Source: Crocodylus rhombifer | Taxonomy: Eukaryota; Chordata; Crocodylia; Crocodylidae | DNA: 64,000 bases | NCBI GenBank assembly: GCA_038503035.1 | Contig: JAVSML010024591.1 | Location: 34,060 to 98,059, forward strand | Reading direction: 5' to 3' | Shown: piece after piece, positions 37,801 through 49,800 of the stretch | How positions within the stretch are numbered: the first letter of the stretch is position 1 | Layout of the letters: every line of letters begins with the position of its first letter | The notes under the pieces: model-generated | Database searches by the model: none | What the model saw: the letters and a program-made list of their open reading frames with translations, nothing else | Told to the model about the DNA's origin: nothing | Translations under genes and position numbers: made by a program

Positions 37801-40800
37801 CTCATGGACCGAAGCAGCATGCTCACAGACTGTTACTCCTTAGAGGGAACACTGGCTACATGCCAGGCTTTTCTCCCCCAGTTTCTTCTACCTCTGCTCC
37901 ATGAGACAGAGGGAAGAGAGGTAGAGGAAACTGGGGTGCAGTATGCCCCCACCACCACCCCATGCCTCCAGAGATCTCCTCCAACTCCTCTTGCATCCTC
38001 TGGCTGGAGAGTTGTGGTTGCATTCAACTGTGAATTTTTAAATATTCCAGCTACAGAGCACCATAGGGCCTGCACACATGTAATCCATCTGATACATTTG
38101 CTTTCTGAAATGTTTCCAAGTGTGATTTACTTGGAAACATTTCAAAAGTTACTTCATTTGTACCCTATGGCAAATCTAAGTAGCTAATTAAGTGACAGAC
38201 ATTTTGTAGCCCTAGAGCTTGGATGTATGGAACTAATAAGACTTTTGGCATAATGATAAAATGTTTCAGGAGTTACACTTACATTTAAATTGCTTAGCCC
38301 TTTCCATTCATTTATTCAGTTGTATTGGGTGTACAAGCAAAGGAATTAAAACGTGTTCACTTCTACACTGTTACTGTCCATGTACACGTTTTCACCTTGC
38401 AGTAAACGAAAGCTAAGCCACAGCAACCTGCTTCTTAGTGAAACATGGGAAATCTATTATGGATTAACCACCGTCTAAGTGTGTGCATAGGGGCAATTAC
38501 TGTCCAACAGCAAGGCATTATACATTTTCCCTTTTGTTTATCACATGGTGAGTAGTTTGTTTGCCTGTGCCCACAGATGTTAAACTAAAGAAGCTGTTAT
38601 CATCATCCAAACACAGGCCAAAAGATCTTACCAAGTGATGCCTGAATCAAGACTATACCTGCTTGCTGAGATGCACTTTATCTTTCAAAAAGACATCCAG
38701 TTTTGATTTCAAGTGATGGAAAAATTATCATACCCTTGGGCAGAACATATAAGATTCTTCTGACTTGTATTTGAGAAGCTCCTATGCTTCTCTTGTTTGC
38801 AGTTCACCATTGAGATCTGGCAAGAGATAAACCCTTCAGTAATAGAAGTGCCTTTTCTTTGTCCCATGAAATCCCTTTCAGATTTAGATGAGAAATTAAG
38901 TGTTAATTGGCAAGTTACTTAAATCAGTAAACATGGTGAGGCTTGGTTCAGGCTGATGCCCATGGAGAGTAATTACAGATGAGTCAGGTGTAAGTAAAGG
39001 AATAAGAACAGAGTTGGGCTTGTCTGCTTTCCCTTATAAAGCTCCAGACTAGAGCATGGCCTCAGTGGCTCATTTATCACCAACTCTGTGGAGCACCACA
39101 TCAGACAGGAGATTTCTACACCTCCCAAGAGAATATGTAAGATAAAGGGAGAGTCCAGGACAGACTTTCCACAAAGACCCCTCACACTCACTAGTGGTGC
39201 CATCTAGTACCCATCTCTCTCCTGTGGGGGGTGACACATAGGGTAGGAGCTCCCCTAACTCCATAAGCAATGGAGGGAGAGCTAGGGCAAGTGGGGTTTC
39301 CCTGAAGTCCGAACTTCATGCCCACCAAACTGATGGAACCTGAAACCTAATCCCTAACCTATACTGAAAAAAACAACCTTGTATTATTGCCACTTAGTTA
39401 TATTAAGCTGGTAGCTCTTGCAGTAACAAGCTGTACCACAGTGATGAAGGTTTGGGATTCAAATCCTACTGGAAAAAATTGGTAACATTTACATATGACA
39501 GAAATTGTTTTTACTGGTTTTTTTGTTTTTTGTTTTTCTTAAGTATATAAACACTCAAAACTTAAATTAAAACTTGAAGTTATTTAAGTTTCAAGAACTT
39601 GGAAGTTAGAATATGCTGGATGGAGAGCTGTCTATTATTTTCCCTTCCCAGAGCATATGCATTTCATGATCAAATACTATTTTATCCACAGAACCCCTGC
39701 CTTCTTCACTGCACAGTATGAAAACACAGGGACAGAACTGAAGTTACAGAGAATCAAAACTCTGGCATTTTCCACCTTTTGAATGCTTGATGCAGCCACC
39801 TAAACAACCATCTTGTAATGTATTTGAATGTATAGCATCATTCAAAATAAAAAAAGCACTTCTAGTGGTTTTAAGGGGAAGAAGAGAAATTCCAGCAAAA
39901 AAATGGTAAATTAAACCAAAAAATGTGAGCAAGGTATTAGTTTTCAATTGCAACAGGATTACAGATATGGATACTGGAATTAGCTCCCCCAAGTCTAACT
40001 TTGATTTTGGGTTGAACACAATTCCTGTAACTGAAAACCTCTAAACTCTGAGAGGTTTATAAACCAAATTAATATTAATATTTAGGTTCATAAACCAAAT
40101 TACAATTTAGTAGCTCAAACACATCACCTACACAAGCACCATAGGTAGATGTATAATTTTACAAACCACAAATAGCAACATATTCCATATGCCAAAGAGC
40201 TCATTTTCATCTAAAACATCTGTAGAACTATTTATGATCTACATGAGTAGAAGATTTGTTTTAAAAACTCAGCAAATGCTAATGTTAATATAAAAAAGAC
40301 ATATTAGCTCCAATACAAAAATATACTGCAGGTGGCACTGTTGTCTTACATTAAGAAGTGCCATCAGGAAACAAGAAAGTTTATTACAGGAATTTTCCAT
40401 CTGGATCAATGCAACTGTTAAAATTCCAGTCATGAGATGGTATCCTTTCAATTATGTACCCATATTGTTGTATGTATGAATTGTGCCTAAAAATCAATCC
40501 TGGCTTTAAATGTGTATTGTGGTTTTCTAATTTTCTGGAAAAAAAATAACTTAATTTGTTGTACCCCAAGGGAGTCCAAGATGGTAAAGTCCTGTGTCCA
40601 AACTGCTTTAATAATTATTTCACAATCAGAAAAATCTGTAATCATGTTTGCTGCCAAGAATTTCTAATGTAGTATTAACATAGCTTGTGCTATCTATTCT
40701 AAACTGTCCAGATCAAGTACTGCTATTAATATTACCTTTGGTACAAGTAACAAATATTAGCATTAGCCTACTTTGTAGTACTTTATTATGTACCTTACTT

Positions 40801-43800
40801 TTAAGATAGACCAGGGGGCTAAATTAGGCATTTTTTTTTGTTTTGGTACAATGCACTACTTTTGGATCCTTGCATAAACAGAATTTCAAGTGCAAACACA
40901 ATCGGATTAGTTTGGAAGACAGCTACTGTCAGGGACTAGAGAAATCTCTGTTAACCATTAAGCAAGGTCACATTATTCACCCATTTAAAATGTTCATATT
41001 GGCCAAGTCAGGCAGCTATTACTCTCGTGTGTAGACTCAGTGACAACAGGCCAAATAATTCCTAATAATTTCTCCTAAAGATTCTGGACTGCCATGTGTC
41101 CTATCAAGGGTACTTTGGGGTGCTATACAATCTTAGCACTGTTAAGTGTGCATACACAATTCACAAGATAAACCTGGAGATTTCAAACAGGAATCCATAG
41201 TGCTAGAAATATTCTGACCTGTTCTTGTTTTTCTGAGTGTTTTACAACAGGAGAATTGCTTGATTATTTTTTTGTAGCCAAAATTGAGTCAAAACTAAGA
41301 ACTGGCATTTTCCAAGTCTAACAAGAGATGTCTTGAGCTTGAATATGTTGAGAAACACTGCTCTGTGAGCTTGTTCTCAACCTTTTTAGAGTAAAGGACC
41401 CTCTTGGAAAAGGCCAGCTCTCAATTTTCATTCATTCTTTGACCATGAAAAAACAACAGGGCAATTCTTCTGTTGCAAAGAATTAAGAAAGATCACACCA
41501 GCATAGAATGTTTTTAACATTATGAATTCCTATTTGAAATGTCTAGATTTATCTTGTCAATTATTTTTACACAAATAACGGTGCTAATGTTGCATGGCAC
41601 TCTGCATCACCCTTGAAAGGATCTCCTGACAGACCGGGCTGGCACAGCATGCTAGTTGAGAATCACTACTCTGACTGAAATCAATAGCAGAACTCCTATT
41701 AACTTCAAAAGCATAGGATCAAACCCCATCTAGAAACAGTATTTCAGAATCTAATTATAGATTAAAAATATTCTTTCAAAATCAGTTTTTTGAAGGGAAG
41801 TGTGAAAAACATATTAGTCAACTAAGAAAGAGGTTAAAATTTTCTGTGAAACATGTAGCAAATTATTGGGAAAGAATAAGGCATGTTTGGAAAATGTCTG
41901 TGTATACAAATAAGCGAGTCCAGCTGCCATATATTCAAACTAGTAACATAATTACTTAAAAACATTATTAAGCCACCAACAAATTTAGCTGAGTAATTCT
42001 GGACAATTCGGGAGGATTCAAAAAGATTGAGAAAATCAAATGTTGTGCTACTCAAAAAAGGAATGTTAACTCTAATTTCTGTTCCAAATAAAAATGAAAC
42101 AATAAGAGAGAAAGGTGTAAGTATTTAGGAAATAAGATATATCCTGGGCAAAAAAGCATGAATTTTTATATATATCAAACTTTGCTAAACAAACTTTATT
42201 TTGTGCACATGTAAAACAAATTGCTAGATTATCCAATTGCAGTAGATGCTTAGATTTTAGTAAAGGGTCTCCCAGAACCTCCCTAAACTACAGGGATTAA
42301 AAACTGACTGGAACTTAATGATTAATGATATATGAAAGTTTACAGAGTTTGGGAGAAGTGCCTTGTGAGGTGCTATATGAACTGATGTTAAGTGTGATTT
42401 TGTTGACAATCTTTATTAATGATTTGGAGAAAAGGTTTAAGGCATGTTGGTGACATTCATAGAAAATAGTTGGCAAAGGAAACTGATAAACTCCCCCTCT
42501 TATTACAGTCCCATTTGCTTCCCTTCTTCCCTTCCCTCAAATTCTTGTCTCAAGTTTCATTATAGACCCCTACCAGCCTAGTTTACAGTGGCAATGGCAG
42601 CAGTGGGTGGGTTCTTCCTTCCCTGCCCAATCCTACAGGTGTTTCCCACTAGCTCAGGAACAGGTTCAGGGAGAGGGCAATCTGCCTGTTGCTGCTGCTG
42701 TCCCCAGCTGAGCCTGGCATCCTGTGCAGCCCAGCTGGAGTAGGGCAGGAACAGCTCCAGAGCTCCTTTTTCCTTCAGGGCAGTTGGGGACAGTGGCAGT
42801 GGTAGGCAAGGGAGGGTGTGAATGTGGTTGGGGGTCCCAATAGCTCTGGAGAGAGAGTCTTACCTGGTTTGGGAACTTTAAAAATGTCCCTGGCTGCTGT
42901 CTTGCAGTTTGGTCTGCTTGCCCTGTCNNNNNNNNNNNNNNNNNNNNNNNNNNNNNNNNNNNNNNNNNNNNNNNNNNNNNNNNNNNNNNNNNNNNNNNNN
43001 NNNNNNNNNNNNNNNNNNNNNNNNNNNNNNNNNNNNNNNNNNNNNNNNNNNNNNNNNNNNNNNNNNNNNNNNNNNNNNNNNNNNNNNNNNNNNNNNNNNN
43101 NNNNNNNNNNNNNNNNNNNNNNNNNNNNNNNNNNNNNNNNNNNNNNNNNNNNNNNNNNNNNNNNNNNNNNNNNNNNNNNNNNNNNNNNNNNNNNNNNNNN
43201 NNNNNNNNNNNNNNNNNNNNNNNNNNNNNNNNNNNNNNNNNNNNNNNNNNNNNNNNNNNNNNNNNNNNNNNNNNNNNNNNNNNNNNNNNNNNNNNNNNNN
43301 NNNNNNNNNNNNNNNNNNNNNNNNNNNGGCACCTGTCTGCACTCTCCTTTACAAAATCCTGGATCTGCCCATGGACAGCCACAATAGTACCAGGGTAATA
43401 CTGGAGGATGAGGATGGAAAACAGACCCTGAGTTTAAGTCAAGAAAGGGAAAACACAGACTTGGGAGATAATATTTTTGCAGAGTAAAGGAGGGAAATGT
43501 ATGAATAATTCCCTCAGTGCACAGAGCTTTATACCAATGATTCCAGACTATATTTTGCCATTTGACCTGCCTTCCTCCACCCCAAACCACATGTCAGCCT
43601 GTCTTTTTGACATCCCCTATTGGCAGGGATCAGCAATGCTCCAGGATCACTTGGTTGAAATTACCCAGCTTGGTCTGAGGCAGGCCAGCTCTTCCAAGCT
43701 GGCCATCATTTCTCCTTGCCACTGGGCTGCTGCTGTTTGGGTGAAGCCCACAACCACCAAAGGCCCCTGACAGTGAAACACTACAGAAGCCCTGCCTTCA

Positions 43801-46800
43801 CAAGCTGGATAGAAAAGCCCTGAGAGCCGTTGGTTACTAACCCATTATCTAAACTATAATATGGCTAAAATGAAATGCAAGATCTTTCTTTTAAAACCTA
43901 TTTCTTTATTCTTTGTCACTGTTGAGAATGCCACCACCAATCAGATTTTTTTTGTCTTTCCTCTTGATAATAGAGCTCCTCTTCTTTGGCTTTCAGCCTC
44001 TTTTTATTGTACAGAATCTGGAGTTTCTAAGGTTATTGCTATATAATATTGTTGTATGAATCCCTGTGCTAACTCTCTACTCTTTACCACATCTAACTTT
44101 TCAGGCTCTTCATAGATCTATCCTTCCCTACATAGCTGTTCTTGTCTGTCATCAAGTCATGCACTTCAACTCCTCCACGCTGCCAGTGATCGTGGCCTTG
44201 GCTATCTGCTTGTCCACTCTGCTCTAATGCCTTTGTAATTTTTTTCCTTTTTTGAAGAAATAACTTCTCTGAGATGATTTAAAACTGCTACTTTTTTTCT
44301 ATTGGTTCCCTTCTCAAAGACCATTGCTGCTACAGTCAGTGAAGTAATAGCAAAACTTTAGTAGTATCTGCATATATAAAACTTCATGTGTATCAATTAT
44401 CAAATTGTATTTATTCAACTTTCTCCTCTTGACACTGGGGCCTCAGCCTACCTGATGCAGCCACATATCCCAGTTTGCCATCTCCTGAGCAGAATGTTGA
44501 GGCAGAGACATGTGGCCAGAACCCTCCATCTAGGCCTAAACACACACACACCCCTGTCACCGGGGTGGACAGCCAGGGTCAGCTGGCCCTTCAGCATTTT
44601 CAACTGACCTGGAAGAGACAGCATCCAAGGCAATAAAGCTCAATCTTGTATGTAGGCAGCTGCGCCATTGCCTTGTGTGACTACTGGCTCTCTGACAGAT
44701 ACTCTGGATACCCAACCAAGCTTGCCCATGGACCATCTGGGTCTCTGCCCAGCTCTGGTTTGATCTCCTGGATACATGACCCAACTAGCATCCTGACCTT
44801 ATGCTCTGCCTGACCCTCTGGATCTTGGACTTGATTCCCCAGACAGAACTCCTGGCTTCCCTACACTCTGATTCTGCACACTTCCCTCAGATCCTGGTTG
44901 CTTCTTCTAACCCTAGGTGACCCCCAGACATTGCTGCCCAAATCCTGGCATGACACTTAGATTGGGAAGTGCACATTATTTCCGCTTCAATTTTAATAAC
45001 ACCTACTACAATAGGGTTCTGATCCTGACTGGAGCCTCTGCTACTCCTTTAACAAAGATTTACAAAGTAAGATGCAAGTTGCAAGATAGTAAGGTTATGC
45101 ATCTGCGGAAACATCCACTAGAGGTAAAAGCTGGAAACCAGTAATGCTGCAAGAGGTCCACAAAACTAAGTGGGCATTTGCAGTGTGATATGGAAGCAAA
45201 AAATGAAATTGCAGTCATGGACTGCATAACAGGCATCACATGAAACAGATTAAATAATCCTTTTTTCAGGCCTGTCATATGACTTCACATGACAAAATGT
45301 TATACGACATATGTTATGAGATGTTGCTAATGCAAAAAAATTCAGAGTGCGGAAATAACAATTTTGAGGGACAGATTTATAAGAATCAGAAAGCAAATTA
45401 TGTTCCTTTTTTTGAGTAGGAGATGATTAAGGGAGAATTTTGATACTAGATGATAAACATACGAAGGGTGTTAACACCACAAGGAGAAGAATTTAGCCCT
45501 CATTGTGCCACAGAGTTAAAAGAACTAATGGACATATCCTCACAGTTTCCAAGCTTTAAGCCATCCAAATACAAAGATAAGCTAACACCACAAAGAGAAG
45601 AATTTTTTCAGGGTGGTGGAAGCGAATTCAGAAAAAGATCCGTGATGCAGAATAGTCTTGCAAGAGCAGGGGAGATCATCAGCAAATAGGAAGAGCCCTA
45701 TTCCCCCCAGCACCACCTGGGGTGATGAGCAACAATGGTAATAAGCTGATGCAGAATAGGTTTAGGTTAGAGATCAGGAGGCAATATTTTACAGTCAGGG
45801 CGGCCAGAATCTGGAACAAACTTCCTAGGGAAGTGGTCCTCGCCCCTACCTTGGGTAAATTCAAAAAGCGGTTGGATGATCACCTGTCTGGGGTCTTGTG
45901 AACCAGCATTCATTCCTGCCTGTGGCAGGGAGTCAGGCTAGATGATGTGTTCAGGTCCCTCCTCTCCCTAGCTACTATGAAACTATAAGCAGGGGAGGAA
46001 ATATTTGAGAAACTGGCATTGCTCAAAGTTCTTAAGAATAGTGAAAAACTAAATCTAAATACTATAAGATTACTTCTAAACTTGTTCTATTGTTTAAAAG
46101 ACATTTTGAAGGAAGACAAAGATACATAGCCATTTAACAATTTCTGAAAGATATTATAATAATATATTTAATGCTTTAAGATAACAGAATTTTCCAATCA
46201 CAGAAAGGAAGGATTCCGGTGAGAGAAATTTGTGTGAAAAACTTCTCCCCAGTAGATTAAATCCCAGGTGGATTTCAAAAAATTTACATTTAATTTTCAG
46301 TGGCTCTTTAAATTTAATACTTTGGAGCTGCTTCTGAAGTGTTACTTTTGCAAGGTGCATTTTACAACACTTGTACTTTATTTACTGATTTTATAGCACA
46401 TGACCGGTCCAGTGCTATAAAACGAGATCTCCATAGAATTCACTCTAAGCAAGCAGTTCTTGATTGTTTTAGATCAAGAAGCATCCCCTCGCTCAACTTA
46501 AGGCATTCTTTGCGAAATACCAGATCTTAGCTTTTACTCAGTTTCTGACTATGGGGAAACCTGTTTCCCCCTCCCCCTTGCCTTCAAAACAGCAAAACAA
46601 AACAAAACCCAGAGCAATTCTTCTGTTGAGAAGAACTCAAAGACCACAATAGGTCAGAATGTTTTTGACACTATGGATTCCTATTTGAAACCTCTGGGTT
46701 TATTTTCTGAATCATTTGTAGGTCTTTGCACATCTAACAATGCTAATATTGTGCAGCACACCACAGCACCTTTAAAAGTATCTTGTGTCATCCCAGGGTG

Positions 46801-49800
46801 CCCTGACACCATGGTTGAGAATTACCGCACAAAGCAAACATTTAATCAGCTGAATGATACTTTATATGTATACTGAACCATTTTTCTAAACATAATGTTT
46901 AGGTCTAGACTGGTTTGGTGACAGAAAATGACATGACTGACAACACACTGAAACAGATTTGCTCAGTCCAATAATATGAAATGTTAAATAAAGGCCCAAG
47001 TAAGCTTTTACCTACAGTAAGCCAGAATCACCACAGCTGGCATAGGCAGGTGGGAACAGTGCCTCTCTGCACTATTCTGCACCAGCACTTTGGAAAGGCT
47101 CATGTGGAGGATGACATACTACAGTGTCACTGTCATAAGATTCTGTGAGCTAGCTTATGTCTTGGTCACACCTCTTATTTATAAACAATATCTATTTTGG
47201 GCTGTACATGGGATACCTGCAGGTGAAAGGAAAGATGATGTGGGCTCTGAATGCTCTTACATTGCTGTGGGGATCCTCTGCACCAGTAGAAATCAGCCTG
47301 GATTTTGCAGTCAATTGCTGAATATTTAAATTTATACCAAATGCACCAAATTGTGAAGCCGGGAGATGAACCTCAGAGCCTGTTTCTTAATTCTAATGTT
47401 ACCCATCATATCTACCTGTAATGGTGAGAGATGCACATGCAGACAGAAGTGAACATCAATCTGTCTTTATTTAGGATCATTTACTAGTGAACTACCAAAA
47501 GATCAAAACAACCAATCTTCATTTGGGCACTTCTAGGAATATACTACATATTGTGATACAGCTTAGCTAGCATTTTAGTTTGTGGAAACATGGTGAATCA
47601 GTGGTTACACACTTTAGGGTACATTGTTTAGCAATTAATACTCCTCGGGCACGTCTACACATGCAATTAATGCAGCTCATTAAACTTCAGTACAGATCAG
47701 GTGTCATGCTTGCATTTGCTTCTGGGAACAGAGAATGTTGAGAATGTTGAGTTGGGGTGGAGCAGCCCTGGCTGACATGGGGCTTAGGAGATTAGCCTGC
47801 CAGCCCGGGGCTACTCTGACTCAGCTCAACATGCTGCAGAGGGGCTGGCTGGGGAATGAGAGTACTCCAGTGTGGGGCTAGCTGGCAGGCAGCCCCACAG
47901 TGAAACACCTTCATGCCCCAGGCAGCCCAGTCAGTGTCTACATGTGCACCGAGGCAAAGTAAGTAACTCAGCCATAGGATGGTACTTGTGTCTGGCACTG
48001 CTATCCTACAGCAAAATTAATTAGTTTACTCTGCCCTAATACCACTGCGTGTGTAGATACTGACATTTTACTGCAGAGTTAACTAGTCAACTCTGCAGTA
48101 AATGTCTTATGTAGATGGGCCCTTTGAAACTTAACCAGAAGCTTTTATAGATAGATTTGACTATGGTAAGAATTTAAGATCTGACTTATTTTTAAGAATG
48201 TCTTGTTAAAACTATGCTAAGTCAGAATGGACCTAATGTTGCCTGTTAAGGGAAATGATGATGTTAACCCGTACTGTCCTATAAGGAGGCAAAACATGTC
48301 ACTGAGATATCAGTTACCCAGGAACATATACCCACCACTGGAGTACTTCAAGGAGTGCAGGCTACTCCTGCCTTGAATCCCAATCCAGCTCCATAGTTTG
48401 CTTTATGTGACCTGACATTGCCAAAGCTGTGGCATAGACTCCTTTCCTTCTTTACCCTCCAACAACTCTACCACGATTCCCCAAGAAACCAGGGTCTGAA
48501 AAGTTCATGCAGCCTCTTACCTGCAATACCATCTGCCAGATTGCTATCAATTCAAGCTAGATTGCTGTCCTCCAGCATCCCAGCCTCCTTTGCAGCCCCC
48601 CTGCAACATTTCCCTCGTGCAGGGAGGCACGCTTTCTCTTGGCCAGTGCTTGGCTGCTCCAGCTGAATGACCAGAGGGTCCTGCTCCCAAGCTCTTACAG
48701 AAGTAAGCCATCACAGACCCTCTCTCCAGCCCCACCATCTGCCATCAGTCAGCCACAGACAGGCAGTGGGAGGAGGAGGCAGGATGGAGGCATTTGTGTC
48801 CTGTGCACAAGCCCCAAGACCTGGGCACCCATGTTCCTGAATTGTGCCCCTGCATTGCATCATAAAGCACCCGACAATCTATGCACGCACCTGGCACTGA
48901 GCCAGGGAAAACCCTGGTACTTGCACACAGCCCCCTGGAGCCTGACCCTGGCTCCTCACCTCATAGACAGGCATCCTGCTACCAGGACCACAGTATGGAC
49001 CCTCTTCCCTCCTTCCCAGGCAGGAGCTGGTGCAGGCAGCTCACTTCTGGTGGGCTAGGGTGGTAGGGAGCAGAACACAGGGGCTGAATCTGCATGGACA
49101 AAACCTCTGCAGCTTGGCCTCTGCCCAGGCCATGGGTATCTGAAGTGCTGCAAGGCTTTTTTGGCTTGCTGTTCCTGGGACCTGAAGTACTAGGATGCAG
49201 GAATGCGGAGGCATGCTTGCCTGTGCCAGGCAGCCAGTCAGGGGTTGCCTGGGCACTCAGCAGTCTCCAGCAGTCCGGTAAGCCTGCACAGCCTGCTGAG
49301 ACGTGTGCAGGAGTGCCTCCAACCTGCAGGCCTCGGCTACTGCAGGCAGCCAATAGGTGAACATGTGTTCTGTTTGCTACCTATCTAATCTAGGCCACTT
49401 ACAGAAAACCACGTAACTTAGATCGATTTCACTGCAAGCTTTTTGAACGTCTGTACCTAGCCCAGATGTCATCATGGACGTTCTCTTTCCTAGGGAGAAT
49501 AAAGCATGTTCAGGGAAGGAAACTATAATGGAGCTGACTGATGGGATGCAATCTCATTCTTAAACTGACGACCAAGGAACAAGGCAGCCCAGTAGCTCCT
49601 CTGTAGCACAAACACTACCTTATTCTCTGGCCTGTGACAGAAGCCAACATTCTGTGGCTGCAGGCTGTATAACTGTGGAACCATAGGTCATCCCTCATCC
49701 TTAGACTCAGTCTCTGTATGTGGAACTTCTGTAGCCCCTAAGATGGCTGCTGAATTGCATTCAGTGTGACAAATTTCTAGATTTCAAAAGCTTAGATTCA

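Noticed and set aside
42666..43590. Frames of 150-270 codons around 43 kb
   Set aside because: They run through 400 undetermined bases and are artefacts of the gap.
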